A stretch of 64,000 nucleotides of DNA from Spongilla lacustris (Eukaryota; Porifera; Demospongiae; Spongillida; Spongillidae). Both the position numbers and the translations under genes were made by a program. The notes below the pieces were generated by a model that did not search any database, was not told the DNA's origin, and was given only the letters and a program-made list of their open reading frames with translations. The stretch lies in the NCBI GenBank assembly GCA_949361645.1, contig OX442418.1:2028797-2092796 (forward strand). The letters are read 5' to 3'. Positions 36,014 through 48,663 of this stretch are shown here, in pieces (the first letter of the stretch is position 1; each line of letters opens with the position of its first letter).

Positions 36014-36466
36014 AAATTCATCATATCAAACTGCGGCTCCACAGCCAAGCATTCACCCATGTCACCATAAGAGGTAGCATGTCAAACGACCGCACATAAT
36101 TGTGAAAACTTTAGTGTAATTGATATTGCACCAAGGTTCGCTGGCAATGGAATGTGACATGGTACACTGACTGTTGGTGGTATCACATGTTTGGAACCAT
36201 TTTTTGGGATCTGCACTGTCGATGCCTATATGGCCTACAAATATGAGTTTGAGCAGGCTTTTTCAGATCCGAAAGATGTTGATAGCTTTATTGCATTCAT
36301 TGGCAAACTGGGTCACCAGCTGATTCTTAATGAATTCCTAGAAGATGGGCGAACAGTTTGCCGACATTCAAATGAAGGGGAAGTCATTGAGGAGGCAACT
36401 ATAATTCTATTTCTAGATGTACATGTATGTAAATGTATTATTTTTCTCTGCATTTTAGGCCTATGA
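36014..36466 (+). pseudogene. piggyBac-like transposase relic, Element 2
   Basis: Plus-strand copy of the 26,278 relic: KFIISNCGSTAKHSP, then after stops EPFFGICTVDAYMAYKYE and SFIAFIGKLGHQLILNEF. Two or more stops lie upstream of the open 91-codon part. Confidence 0.4.
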
Positions 36467-36706
36467 CGGTCACACTACTCACCACTAATTATGTACAACC
36501 AATGTATCAGATGAAAACTGAATCAACACATTATGTGCAACGAAAGTGCACAGCATGCCATTCGAAATGCTCCTACTGCTGTTGGTTGCAGTAATATTGC
36601 TGCAAACACAATAATGGTATTCAATAATCTGTGATGAGAAAGGGTTAACCAATTCAAAGTATGTATGTGTAATTACTATTTTATATCCATGTTTAACACT
36701 TTATAA

Positions 36707-37636
36707 CACCGCATCCACGAGAGACACGGGGAAATTTTGGGGCATTTGTGAATATTGATAATTCCCTCCTATCGTTTTTTTGACTGGAAAAAATATGATC
36801 AGAAAGCTCACCCATTTGTAAATAGTAATTTCTACTTTTTCTGCAATGGTGCTCTATAAATAACTCCCTGTTACATGAAAATATTGAATGGGTACGTGAT
36901 GTGGTAAATGCCCTCGCATACACTTTTTTCAGGGTCATGTTTCCCACCACCTTGAGTATTACTGAATCAAAATTGCATTAAATATGGGTTATACAACTAT
37001 AGGAGAGTACATAAATTCCTTTTTCAAACAAGCCAAAGCTTCTATTGCACTCGATTTCAGCAGTAAGTTACAAGACATTTTCGCTCGCAGTAGACAGGGG
37101 GCGTGGTCCACTCATCCAAAGTACCAGCGATGGCAGGTTTTGCTAGTTCTACCAAAACATACAGTCTGTACTTGTATGGATAGAGTCATGGTATGTTATT
37201 TAGTAAAACAGGAAGAAAGATTCTTGAAGTCCGCCCACGCAAAAATTCACTCACGGTAATGCCGTTTTCTTATTTCATTACCTTGCACTGCATATCACAC
37301 TGACCGTGAGAGTTGATAACTTAGAGCCATAATTTTAAACCATTTTCACATAGTTTCATACAGTTTTTACGCATTTATTGTAATGCTCTAGAAGCAATAT
37401 GTTATTTTAAAAATCTGTACCTCTTACGCAATAACGCTAGAACCAATCAACTATGCAATGATGTTTCGAGCCAATGGTATGTCTGTTTGAGAAACAAAAA
37501 ATGCAACATGCCTCATAATGGTACATGTAGTGAAATCTCCACTTAAAACCAAGCAATTCAATCTAGAGGGAATTAATCATTTTTCGGTTTGCCTCAAAAT
37601 AGACTAAATTTCCCTGCGTTTCTCGTGGATATGGTG
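36707..37636. mobile_element. Nested ~930-bp inverted-repeat element, Element 2
   Basis: The counterpart of 25,215-26,138: CACCGCATCCACGAGA at one end, TCTCGTGGATATGGTG at the other, and ATAA on both flanks. Its presence in both giant elements dates the nested insertion before they separated. Confidence 0.65.
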
Positions 37637-38759
37637 ATAAATAACCCTACATTTGTGTATTAAAATCATGAAATGTAATTGGTTAATGGAAAGAGTGCTC
37701 ATAAACTCAGTGCCAAGTAGAATTGGGTATGACTAGCTCAAATATAAATTCTCCTCCTGAATGCTAATTTTACTCTTCATGTAAATGCAATCATTTATAG
37801 TTTGAAGCACAATGCATGCCCCCTGAAATAGAGCACATATGGGCGCGAAGTTAAAAGCAAAAAAAAAAAAACAACTGATTCACTTTCTCCACTTAATTTA
37901 CAAAAAAAAACTCATTCTGCTACAGTAATATCGAAAAATAAATGAATTGTTAATGGTAGATCGAACAAACACCTACATGTAGCCTTGTAGGCAAAAAGTG
38001 CTGTTTTAGCCTACGTGTAGGTGTTCTATTGCAACCTATGGTCCTTGCATTTTAAAATGTTGAACTTGAATAATGTAACATCATAGGGCTTCGTTTTTAA
38101 TTTGCTTTGGAGCTCATTCTACCATTGGCTCTTTAGATACACAATTAAGATGAAGGAGTGTACAAAAATTGCCTACAATCCTAATGAAAGGTAGGGAATC
38201 GTGTGTGTTTGGCAAAAAGAGTTAAAAATTATATCTGCCTAAAAAAGCGAAGAATGCTTCTTGTAAGTTTTTTTCAAATCAGAACAACTCCAGCTAAATG
38301 AGGGGCGTGCACCAACAGCATACATAGCACTAGCAGCATGTTGGCATTGTTTTCTGCCGCCACTTTGCAAGTAGCCTTCTTTGGTAAATTGATCCTCATT
38401 ATTTCAAACGTTGGCTAAATTGTTTGTTCACTGTTTGGAAAACAAAAAGTGATTTGCAATGCCTACATGTATGCGTAGGTGACAATCTATCATTAAAACG
38501 TTTTCTTCTTAACTACTATTTATCCAACTATACAATGCTTATTTGAATTAATTTAAAAATTGAAATGTAGTAGTTCTAGATCTAGGACCACTAATGTTCT
38601 AGATCTAGGACCAATGCCTGGAGATTAACGGTTAGTTAGTGTGAGTAAAAAAAAAGCTAATGTGCTAATGTTTCATGCAAGATACAACTCTCAGCCATTT
38701 TTAATGCACTCTATACACAGCCTTTCTCCATTATGTTTGTATACGCTGTGTACATTGGC

Positions 38760-39090
38760 CTATATATTATTATATGGGACAGTTTCTGAGAAAATGGCCC
38801 TTCGTTTATAATTATAAAATCTTATAATATTTGAATTGTAATAACTTCTGAACGGTTAAGGCTATCAACTTCCTATTGTCAACACTGCATACCACGCCGT
38901 TTCTCTACAGTAAAATTCATTTTGGGGTCTTGCTGCCAGTATTGCAACGTCCAATACCCCACCGGGTTCAAACCCAACATAACTTTCTGTAGGAGTAATC
39001 AAATCATTTCAAATTCGGTTTGAAGGTGGAGAGGTCCTATCCTATTTATTTGTTCTGTTCGTTAATTTTTATGCCATCCATTACAAATGC
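38760..39090. repeat. Half of the fold-back repeat, Element 2
   Basis: Retains ATGGGACAGTTTCTGAGAAA through CCCCACCGGGTTCAAACCC to TTAATTTTTATGCCATCC, then jumps directly to sequence equivalent to about 21,770. One arm of the 22,037-22,821 structure has been deleted. Confidence 0.7.
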
Positions 39091-39552
39091 CATGCATGTG
39101 CGTAAGTAATAAGTTACATGGCTTGGTTAAAAAGTACTGATATGCATGTACGCAAGCACAAGTGAGTACCCACAAGAGTGCTGTCTTGTTCACGTTAAAG
39201 TTACTCGCAAGTGCTGTCTCGTTCACATTTAGCAACTTTCGTCCACACACTTAATAACTCAAAGGTGGACCACATGCCCTACACATCAAATTCATTTCGA
39301 TACTCTTGAGGGAGAATATCACACAATTGCACAAATGATGATACCTCACACATGCATCATATACAATATATCACATAGCTTCCCCACACAGAACACTTAC
39401 CATCCTCATATCCACAATAGTCCCACACACACAATCACTAAGTGGACATCAACTTGTGTTGTGTAGCCTGACTTTGATGCACACTGAAGGTTCACAATGC
39501 TGTAGGTGGATCCCATGCCCTTCACTGACACAGCATCAAATTCATCTTCTAA

Positions 39553-39583
<31 letters not shown>
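39553..39583. repeat. Homopolymer G run, 31 bp
   Basis: The mirrored site in Element 1 (about 21,315) has only a ~11-bp C run, so the tract expanded or contracted after the copies separated. Confidence 0.95.
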
Positions 39584-39584
<1 letters not shown>

Positions 39585-39967
39585 AGAGATTAGGATGACA
39601 TCAGACCAGAGATAGCACACAATGATAGTTGCATGTGCTTCTACCATGCAACCCACATTGCTCATCAATGTCACACAGCCTCCCCAAACTGAAATAGAAC
39701 ACCTAACTTCCAAACAACACAGAAATGATGTAATCTACTATGTTGTTGCATTGCATGGGTAATGATCAGCAGAAGCTAAGCTCAGAAACCCTACTGCTAC
39801 GTGCAGTACACTATATTAATAGTGCAGCACCTTACATAGTGAAATTAATGAAGGGGAATAATGCACGTAAATCAAGGTGATACCACGTGTCTTCCCTCCC
39901 GCTCATTCTAGCTCTCCCCATTTCATCTTTCAGAACAACCACTGTCTCTTACATGCGCTTGAGTTAC

Positions 39968-40232
39968 CTCATAGCAAAGCCACATCCATATTGAGCCCTG
40001 ATGTTGCATGTGATCAGATCCACAAACAAATCTGAGCCCCTTTCCTCGTCATCTGTTAATAAATTAAACACGTTAATACCAATTACGTCGCTGTGAGCTC
40101 GGGTTTCATCATGTACCGTCTTAATGATGACTCCAAATTTCCACAACGGAGTATTTCTGCAGTGTTCAAGTGCTTTTCGCACCCTGGTCTGCCAGGTCGG
40201 ACTGCGAGCGTTTGTTGTTGTCGCGACGCCAT
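39968..40232 (-). CDS. Unrecognised exon, Element 2 (open copy)
   Basis: A minus-strand exon ending at a GTAACT donor, open through VRKALEHCRNTPLWKFGVII, DDEERGSDLFVDL and CNIRAQYGCGFAMR. The ATGGCG at 40,232 is in another frame, so the true start is unclear. An upstream exon or non-ATG context is possible. Compare the frameshifted copy at 20,672-20,938. No domain recognised. Confidence 0.4.
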
Positions 40233-41695
40233 TTTAATACGCGCACGTGGCTTTGTGGTCTACGGTGAATTCATTTGATACTGGTAAGTAGTTTCGGATA
40301 AAACGTTGAACAGCTCATGTCATGACTGATGTCAAACGTTAACAACTATGGAGCAAACTTGCTATTTAAAGTTTAGGCAAGTTTCGAAGCAATATAAGAA
40401 GATGATTTTTAAAAAGGCCTTGAATGAGCCGGTGTCATAAATTCATAGTCAGTACTAGTAGCTAAACGCTGGCCAATAATTCGCGCCAAGATAAATAATA
40501 TCACAATCTACTTGCTACTTACACAGATTGATAATTAGTGCACATGATGGAGGAACACTTTCTTGCTGAATGCACCTGAAATGGTACTGACCACTGTTGG
40601 AATTTGTATTGCATTGTATTCTGGTCAGTAACCTACTTGTGCATATTAATATATTACATTTATTTCAAAGCTGGTAAACCTTGTATGCAACCCCAATATG
40701 ATATGGGTATGGAGTGGTGGACTGGTGGTATTTTCGTATCACACACTGTACTCAGCAAGTGCACGTGGAGCTCGTGTTCTTTAAATTCTCACCAGTTGAA
40801 AGCATTACTTAGCACATACACGAGCATTTCATTAAAAATATATATAAGGCATGGCTGAAATCTGATATGAGAGTCTGAAATAAATTGACATAATAGGATC
40901 CATATAGTCTGAGTGTATATAGTAATGTCACATAAACACAAATTCACATTGTTTGTCGTGCCTGGCATACTTCAGAAATAAGGTTATATAATGCAAAGGT
41001 TATTCCCAAACTTGGATGTCCTTTTACTACCCAAGCCTGTTCAGTGATACGAAGATAGAAATATTGCAACCTGTACTGCCTAAATCCCCCATGTTGCATG
41101 GAGTGTTAATGGCCTTACGCTTACATGTAATTACTGATCAGTTACGGAAAGTACACACACGCATTGGAAGTAATTGCCACTTACTGTTACATCCTTTGAC
41201 ATGCAGTGTTGATTAGTATATAGGTAATTATCAGTTTGTTATTTAGCATAATCCATATGATTTATATATTTAATAATCTATATTGCTTGTGCTTTCCTTG
41301 ACCAAAAATGTTGCCATGCAGTATGTCCCATTCAAACGGTACTGAATAATATTATAAGAAACATTCGGATGCAGACATTTCACCGCCTGCCTTTACTTAG
41401 CATGATATGTGTCCCAATAATAGATTAATATGCCTTCTGCACTTCACTTTATCGGCTAAAGATTAGCAAATTATAAAAAGATTGTGAGCTGATTAACTAA
41501 TAAAGATCTTGTCTGATAGTGCTTTTTTATTATTGAGACACGTACTTCAGTAATGAGCTATCATTATCATTACTGTTCAGCTGTGCAGATGTTATTAGTT
41601 TGGATGACATAATGAGAACGCTGTAGGCAGGAAGAACAGTATAGGAAAACAATCGGGCGATTCATCCTAGTGTGGAATGCAGTTACATTCTATAC

Positions 41696-41697
<2 letters not shown>

Positions 41698-41729
<32 letters not shown>
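41698..41729. repeat. Homopolymer G run, 32 bp
   Basis: Followed by AGGACAATTTACC. The Element 1 counterpart (19,154-19,171) is an 18-bp C run. The adjoining GGACAATTTA resembles a half-module of the palindromic arrays. Confidence 0.95.
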
Positions 41730-41730
<1 letters not shown>

Positions 41731-41963
41731 GGACAATTTACCCTCATGACCTATACAAGTTTCGTAACGTATAGATGTCAGTTAAATTCTGAACTAACTC
41801 GCAGGCCAAGGAATTAAATGTGTCCCAGGACAGTTTGCTCTTCACCACGAATTGATGTGCCCTATGTAACTTAAATTAATACATCAAGGACAGGAATGAG
41901 CAGTATCACAATCAATGTTTATGAGCTATATAGGTCAGTATTCATATTCAGTTTCATCACTTG

Positions 41964-42077
41964 CATGAAGTACAAGACCACACACAATCAATCCAACTCA
42001 TTTGAGGCTCTTTCTAGAATATCCGTCGCACACAGTCCACAGTGGTACCACTCCTTGCATCCTGAACAGTCAATCAT
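41964..42077 (-). pseudogene. PHD-finger-like exon, Element 2
   Basis: Minus strand from ATG at 42,077: MIDCSGCKEWYHCGLC followed in frame by ATDILERASNELD. A 4-bp insertion shifts the terminal W-x-C-x2-C part. The GTAAGT donor of Element 1 reads GCAAGT here. The two copies carry different lesions, so their common ancestor could have encoded an uninterrupted finger. Confidence 0.5.
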
Positions 42078-43004
42078 TTTCCTTTTGTCAATAGGCATTC
42101 AGAAAATTTCTATACTCAGTTGTTAATTCAGCTAGTTAACATCTTCATTTCTCTCCACTGGAAACTTGCATGGAGAGAACCTGTTCTTCAAGGCCTCTTG
42201 ATAAATTCTGACTAATTTCACTCTGCTGCAACATACAATGACCATGTTGCATATATTAGCCGGGTGAGCTATAGCTAGCTGTTGCAAAATAAGCCAGGTC
42301 ATTTTCCCCGTCTTGCTGTTAAACTTTTATCATTTTGATGCTAATCACTTTCCCTGGACATGCCAAAACAGCTACCACCTGTCATGTATGCGAGCACCAG
42401 CTAGGCCAGTAAAAACGTTAATTCTGACACCTTGTTTATAAGCTAGGCCAGCAGTATGATCACTGTGGCAGGACTCCATGATTTGCTTCCTCTGGTGTTT
42501 GCTGAATCAGTATCACTTCCACCCATATGCCTTTCTTTGCATGTCTTGTACTGCTTTCTAAAAACTTCCACTCTGATTCTGTAGTATTTGCTCAATGTTT
42601 GAATCACCCCGTAGTAGTCTACTTCACTAAACATGCATGCATTTAAATATTGCTCAGTTGTAACTCGTGCTACTGAACACTGACATAAGCGAGTGTATTA
42701 ACAAGTGGACGATCTATACCTGTTTGCTTTTCTTCGAGGGAAGGATTCTCTTTTCATTAGCGGCGCAGGGTACCTGTGGAGTGTGCATGGACATCAGAAA
42801 ACTCTCGTTCCTCGTTGTCATATGCAACTGTCCTCTCATCCATTTAAGCAGCTGTAGTATAAGTCACATGCAATATCTGAAAAGCCAGCTACGCTCCTTA
42901 ATCCTTATCGCCTTTATCGGTGTAGTGATTCAAAACTTACACCACCTGGCTGCGGACTATGTATAGTTTGAAATCAAAATTTACGGCACAATGTCGGACC
43001 GCTT

Positions 43005-43170
43005 ACTCCGTTGGGGGGCAATTTACTCTAGAGTAAAATGTCCGGTTATAGGACAATTTACTCCGGAGTAAAACGTCCGGTTAGGACAATTTACTCCGGA
43101 GTAAAAGGACAATTTACTCCGGAGTAAAATGTCCGGTTAGGACAAGTTACTCCGACGGACACTTTCCTCC
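43005..43170. repeat. Serial palindromes, TTTACTCCGGAGTAAA core, Element 2
   Basis: The mirrored but rearranged version of 17,697-17,955. It has fewer units, the TAATTATAAC linker is absent and one linker is shortened to AAGGAC, indicating unit turnover since duplication. Confidence 0.8.
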
Positions 43171-43714
43171 GTGACAGCACTATACGTCAAAGCATGTGTA
43201 CATAAAAGAGGTGTATTGAGCCTACATTTCATCGATTTCAGAATGGAACAATATAAAAATTGAGATTTTTTTGTGAATGAGGAATAACTATTAAAAAAAA
43301 AAAAACTTGTCACCATGTTTTTGGTCTTATAATGATCGTCCTGGACCAAAAATTTTGGTGCAATTAAATAATTCATTTTAGATACTATTCCCCCCCCCCC
43401 CCAAAAAATTTTTTTTGGTAATGTCATAGCTATATCCCATGGGCATCACATTTGACCCGACTGGTAGGGATGAGTCTCAAAAAAACCTTTAGCAAGCATG
43501 GAGGTACTTCTATAGAGTACTAACTTGGGATGTCAAGCATGCACTTCTAGCTGCTAGATTTACTGCACTTCAAGCTGCTATAGGATGGAGTATAAAAGAC
43601 CGCGAAACAAGGGTCTAACAATAATAAAGCTCTATATTTAGCAAGTTGGTAATTATTATAAGCTAAATATAGGATAATTTTGAAAACACCAACTTTCTAA
43701 AGAATGCTTTTTTA

Positions 43715-43895
43715 CTTACTTGTATATGTTATCAGTTGGGAACAATTCCATGCAAAAAGATCCATCAACAATAAAAATGTAGAATTGATTCTTCTCAATT
43801 GAGCTGGGTCCATGCATAGATCCTGTTCAGTTATAATTATGCCAACAGCCATTGTCCGTTTCTCTTTGTCATGTGCATTGTTTCTAGACGTGTAG
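43715..43895 (-). CDS. Unrecognised candidate exon, Element 2
   Basis: The counterpart of 16,962-17,165, keeping EQDLCMDPAQLRRINSTFL with a donor-like GTAAGT. A small deletion near the N-terminal part (about 43,850) changes the reading upstream. Confidence 0.3.
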
Positions 43896-44139
43896 TTTAC
43901 TTATAGCTAAGATTGTGTGTTCAATTTATGTGTGCATTTCCATTGTATCTTAATGGTGTCATTGTGAGGCCTTTTCATAATCACCCTCAATTATACAATG
44001 TATTCACTTGTTTTTTCACCCGGCACAATTGTCTAGTAACAGTTTGCAAAGCTGACATTAATATTTAATCACCGGTTCACTTATCTGTCAACAAATTTAT
44101 CACTGCAAAGCTGACAAATGCAATGCTATAGTTGTCAAG

Positions 44140-44280
44140 AGGATGAACGTAAGTCGTGCTGTACACCATCTACTATGGAAGGTACTGTGTCGAACCGAGT
44201 CGTAATCATCATTTTATTGTTTGGAAACAGAAAGTGGAGCATTCCATATACATATTCAAATCCTCCTGCAATGTATACAT
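44140..44280 (-). pseudogene. Decayed second integrase C-terminal exon, Element 2
   Basis: The counterpart of 16,586-16,760. The GGAGGATTTGAATATG acceptor region and GTTCATCCTCTTGAC-like landmarks are present but the frame is destroyed. Confidence 0.65.
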
Positions 44281-46093
44281 GTATAAGATAATACATTATG
44301 CACGTATACGATGCAAAGTAATCATACGCATGTAGCACGGGATGTAATATATCTATTTTATTAAGCATAATTTAATTTAAACAATGATACTGCATGTTAA
44401 TATTACATACATTTGCATGCGAAACGGTCACTGAATATGATATATAGGACTGTATGTTTTTCAGTGTATCATGGCCCTTGCTTTCGCACTGACCAGTGTC
44501 AAATTCATCACATACATGTGGGAGTCGGACAACAAAGACCTCACAGCAAATCTGGTGCATGGCCTAAGTGAAGTATATGTTGAGCCTTGGGTTGCATATA
44601 TCTACACAGCGCCATTGGGATACAAACCCTGCAGGTTATAAGCTCGCTGTAATTCTAGTCACATCTCAAAAGTTTTACTTTGGTGTTTATTCCACATACA
44701 ATTAAATATTATGCTGCATGCATTATCAGCTAGCAGCTAGACGTACAGTGCATCCTAGTAGCTAGACTGAAGTGCATCTCAGAAGTATACCTCCATGCAT
44801 GCTGCAAGGGACTGATGAAGGTTTTTTGAATTTGAATTTATGAATGAGACTGAGTATACCAGTCAAGAGAATTAGTCACAATGGGATCTATAGCTATGAC
44901 ATTAAAAGTGCTATTTGGGGGTAGTATCTAAAATGGATCATTTAATTAGAGACCAACAAATTGGCGATTGTGGTCTAGGGTTTGATGATGGAGCAGCAAT
45001 CAATCCCTGTACACGGACAACAAAGTGACATTTTTATCATGTTTTCAGTAATAATTATTTATTATGATGTATATTGAACTTTGTGTACTATTACATGTAT
45101 TGTGGATTCGAAAAAAATTTTACAAACCAAGAGACCAAAAAATTAGTGCAGAGAAATAGAAATCTCAGTTTTTGAATTATTCAATTCGACAATCGCTGAA
45201 ATGTAGGCATGCATGTATTGCCTTGATTACTCCTTCCCATATTTAGCCTCCTCGTTTTCAATAGTGCAACCCTTACTGTATTTGTATTCTACAAGAAGCC
45301 ATTATTTCATACAAGGTAGATAGATTTGGTGTCTCCATTTAATATTAATATGTTCTTTTACAAGGCCAAGACACAATAAAATGTTTATATATCCATATAT
45401 TTAATTTCTGGTGGTGTTTCGGAAATATTGAGCGATCACTCAAGGGAATTGTATTGTAGCTAGTGCTGCCGCGATATGGTTCTTTGCCGATATCGTCTAC
45501 ATCGCGACATTTCATTGTCGAATTATTTGTCAATAATCACAGTTTTCAAGTTGAAGCTGCGTTGTTGGTGACACAAGAACCAACACATAAACCGTCCTCA
45601 GTATCATGCTGTGGGGCTGCATGCAGGGGAGAGGGAGGAAGATACCGTATAGAATTCTATTTCCCTTATGTTATCAAACTGCATGGTATAGTATCTAGCT
45701 ATCTTAGCCTTGACTGTATGTGCCCTTGCTCCACGGCATGGTTATATACACCAGAAAAGAAATAATGGAGCCACTTCATTTTAAAATCCAAAATTACTGT
45801 GTAATTGCATGAACATAAAAAAGTGATTCCCAAAATGAATTTACAGTGAATGTAAAGTGGTTTGTATTGTAATTTTGCCCCTATACACATGATGTACAAC
45901 ACCCAGGCCCCCTCCCATGAAAAAAAAAAAAAGGAAAGAAAAAAAGGCAGTGTTTATCGATAGTATCTCCACAACCATGAACTTTTACGTGACAATATTT
46001 CATGCAGGAAATAATACGGTGAAAAAAAAAAGGTTTCATTCATGTTCTTTCTCCACAATCTACTAGTAACAAATTGCACATTTCAACATTCAC

Positions 46094-46316
46094 TTACAAT
46101 CTACTACTAACAAATTGCAAAGCTGTCATGTACAAGTCAATTCGATGGTTACAACTGTGGTCAAGAGGATGAACAGTTTCCTGCAAGTCATGTAATACAC
46201 CATCTGGTAAAGGAGCTATAGATTGAATATAAGGTACTGTGACTTCATAATCATCATCGTTTCTGGAAACAGCAAGTGGACCATTCCAGTCGATACCATA
46301 AGTATTCAAATCCTCC
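46094..46316 (-). pseudogene. Integrase C-terminal exon, Element 2
   Basis: Open from the acceptor (complement of ATCCTC|CTGCAAAA) to the stop. Its translation is identical to the exon at 14,597-14,818. That preservation contrasts with the damage to the preceding exon. Confidence 0.7.
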
Positions 46317-46502
46317 TGCAAAACAATATATAATTCACATAATCATGTGTGTAAGTATATGTACCAAATTTATTTCCCTTCAAGTCATATCTGTATACAG
46401 TATAGCTGGGGTAAGCATATTATTGTGCGGGCAAGTCTTAGTAACCAGCTATTAGGCATACAATATATTACCTGTATGGTGTTGATAGCAACACCATACA
46501 GT

Positions 46503-46568
46503 AAAGTCATATAGTTTCAGCATGCAGCCTCAGAGCTCTGCAGCTGCATGCCGAAACTATATGACTTT
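46503..46568. repeat. Hairpin in the integrase intron, Element 2
   Basis: The counterpart of the perfect 27-bp hairpin at 14,345-14,410, with one or two mismatches in the stem. Confidence 0.8.
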
Positions 46569-46890
46569 AGAGTGTACATTCAAATAAATTCTACATTCAT
46601 CAATCAAGGCCATGCTACATGCTGATGCGGGACAGTAGAAAGGACTTCACAGCAAGTCAGGTAGCCTAATGTTGAAATGAAGTATTTCAGTCAAGTCTTG
46701 ACCACAGGCATTGCCTGCAAGTTATAAGATTGCTGCACATATGCTGAGTTCTGCTAACAAACACACAAGGTAGGTGTGAAACAACAGACACCTATAAGCT
46801 ATCTGGTTTATACAGTGTTGTGTGCTTGTGTCTTGTTTTTAGTGATTTAAAAATGTATGCACAAATTTTCCAATATCAAAAATGCCATAC

Positions 46891-47397
46891 CTCAGGTATG
46901 TTTTCTGTATTGGATTCCCCACTGATCTATAACTGGCATGGTGAAAGGTTGCCTTCAGAACTTAGAAGATGCTGATTCCATGCCTCCTTAAATACTTGTA
47001 AGCTATTATCGATACAACTTAAAAATACATAATGTAGACAACAGACATGTACTTCATTTTCACAATCTAGCAGCCCCTCCTCTCAGTTCCATGGTATAGA
47101 ACAGATTGTGTGCACAGTGTAAACACATCTCTCCATAACCTCTTAATACACTGATTGTGGACACTCTGACCAGTAATAAAGCTACCTGGTCCATGTCATG
47201 GATGTTGTAGCATTAGTTGAACAACTTCTGTATTTTCTCCACCTCTGTCTGCATGGATTCCGGTTGGTAGCCCAAATTCTCTTACAGATGCAAGAAACAA
47301 CTGCAGAACTGTGTCTGCTCGATTGTTATTGGAGCAATGTAGGTATATGATTCGACGACTATAGCCATCAATGCCTCCATGAATAACAAACCACCAG
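46891..47397 (-). pseudogene. DDE integrase-core exon (broken), Element 2
   Basis: Minus-strand copy of 13,525-14,025 with HGGIDGYSRRI, HADRGGEN and RIERLWRD. The TGA after MLQHP is shared with Element 1. The region after WRDVF differs from Element 1 by 2 bp yet is also out of frame, and an extra CTGAG-type change follows near 47,085. Neither copy can make an uninterrupted core. Confidence 0.75.
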
Positions 47398-48663
47398 CTG
47401 AAAATCAATGATATCTACATTATAATTATATAAAACATTTGGACATTCTACTAAATTTTGGCATTACATGTAGGATCACAATAATTTATTTTGATGTCCA
47501 CCAAGTTTGGTTAAACTACCTAAACAATACAGATTGCAATATTGGAAACTTGGACGACCTGGCAAAACTCCAAGTTATAGAATTTTTTAAGAAAGGCAAG
47601 AAAGAGAAATGGTACTTTTAAAGATATTCTATTTCAAAAGTGCCACTTTTGCATGTGTGTATAATATTTATATATCACTGCATTTTACCAGGCAAGTGCC
47701 ATCATAAATCTAATGAGAGCTCTGCTAAGGATGCAATCAAGGTATTTGTATATGTACAAATATGTGTAACTCAGTTAACACCACATGTTATTGTGCAGTT
47801 ACATGTACATATGTTACTGCACAGTTGTGTACACATGAACATGTAAGGATGGATGTGACGTCCTAGTCAAAATGTTCCTCCTCCCTCCATGCTAGCAGGC
47901 TGACCTCTCCACCCCCCTGCGCCTCAAGTACAGCAGTGTGCGTCAGAACATCACTTATGACTGTGGCAGTGGTGTTGATGACTTCATCAAGATGACTCAT
48001 AGTACCACCTTCCAGTTTGGAACAGAGGTACATGTACATCCAGTCATGTACATACATGAAAATTAAAAATCCAAATTTTATTATTGTCCTGTTTTCATCC
48101 CTCCCCCTCATGACCCCTCCCTCTTGTGGTCCCTTCCCTCCCTCTCTACCATTCTTGACCCCTCCCTACATCTCTCAACCACTCCCTCTGCTAATTTCTC
48201 TCCCTCATACTCCCCACCTACCATCAGACGTCTGTATAGAGGATTGCTGGCTAGCTCCAGGACAATGGTTAGATGCCATCAGACGTATTGCTGTGATGGA
48301 ACTCATTTTGCAGTTGCTTGCATATACATGCAACTAAAAAATTTTTAATGACACACAAAAATGTTAAGTCACTTAAGTGTTCACAAACCCCTAACATATG
48401 TACTGTCACACAAACACATCTGTGTCGTCGTCAGGCATTCACCGGGTATAACAGAGAAGTATACTAGAACACGAGAGTACTAGGCCTAGTATTATTGTAG
48501 GTGGGGTGTGTCTGGTTATATACATGATCTGCATGGTACCGGTCTTATTGTTAAATTAGAAGATCGATGCAAAGTGAGCAGAGGTCCAAAGGACACGTCA
48601 CTCTCGGGTTCTCATTGGTGCATGAGCTTAACGACAGTACCCTACGCATGTGTCAGTATGTAC

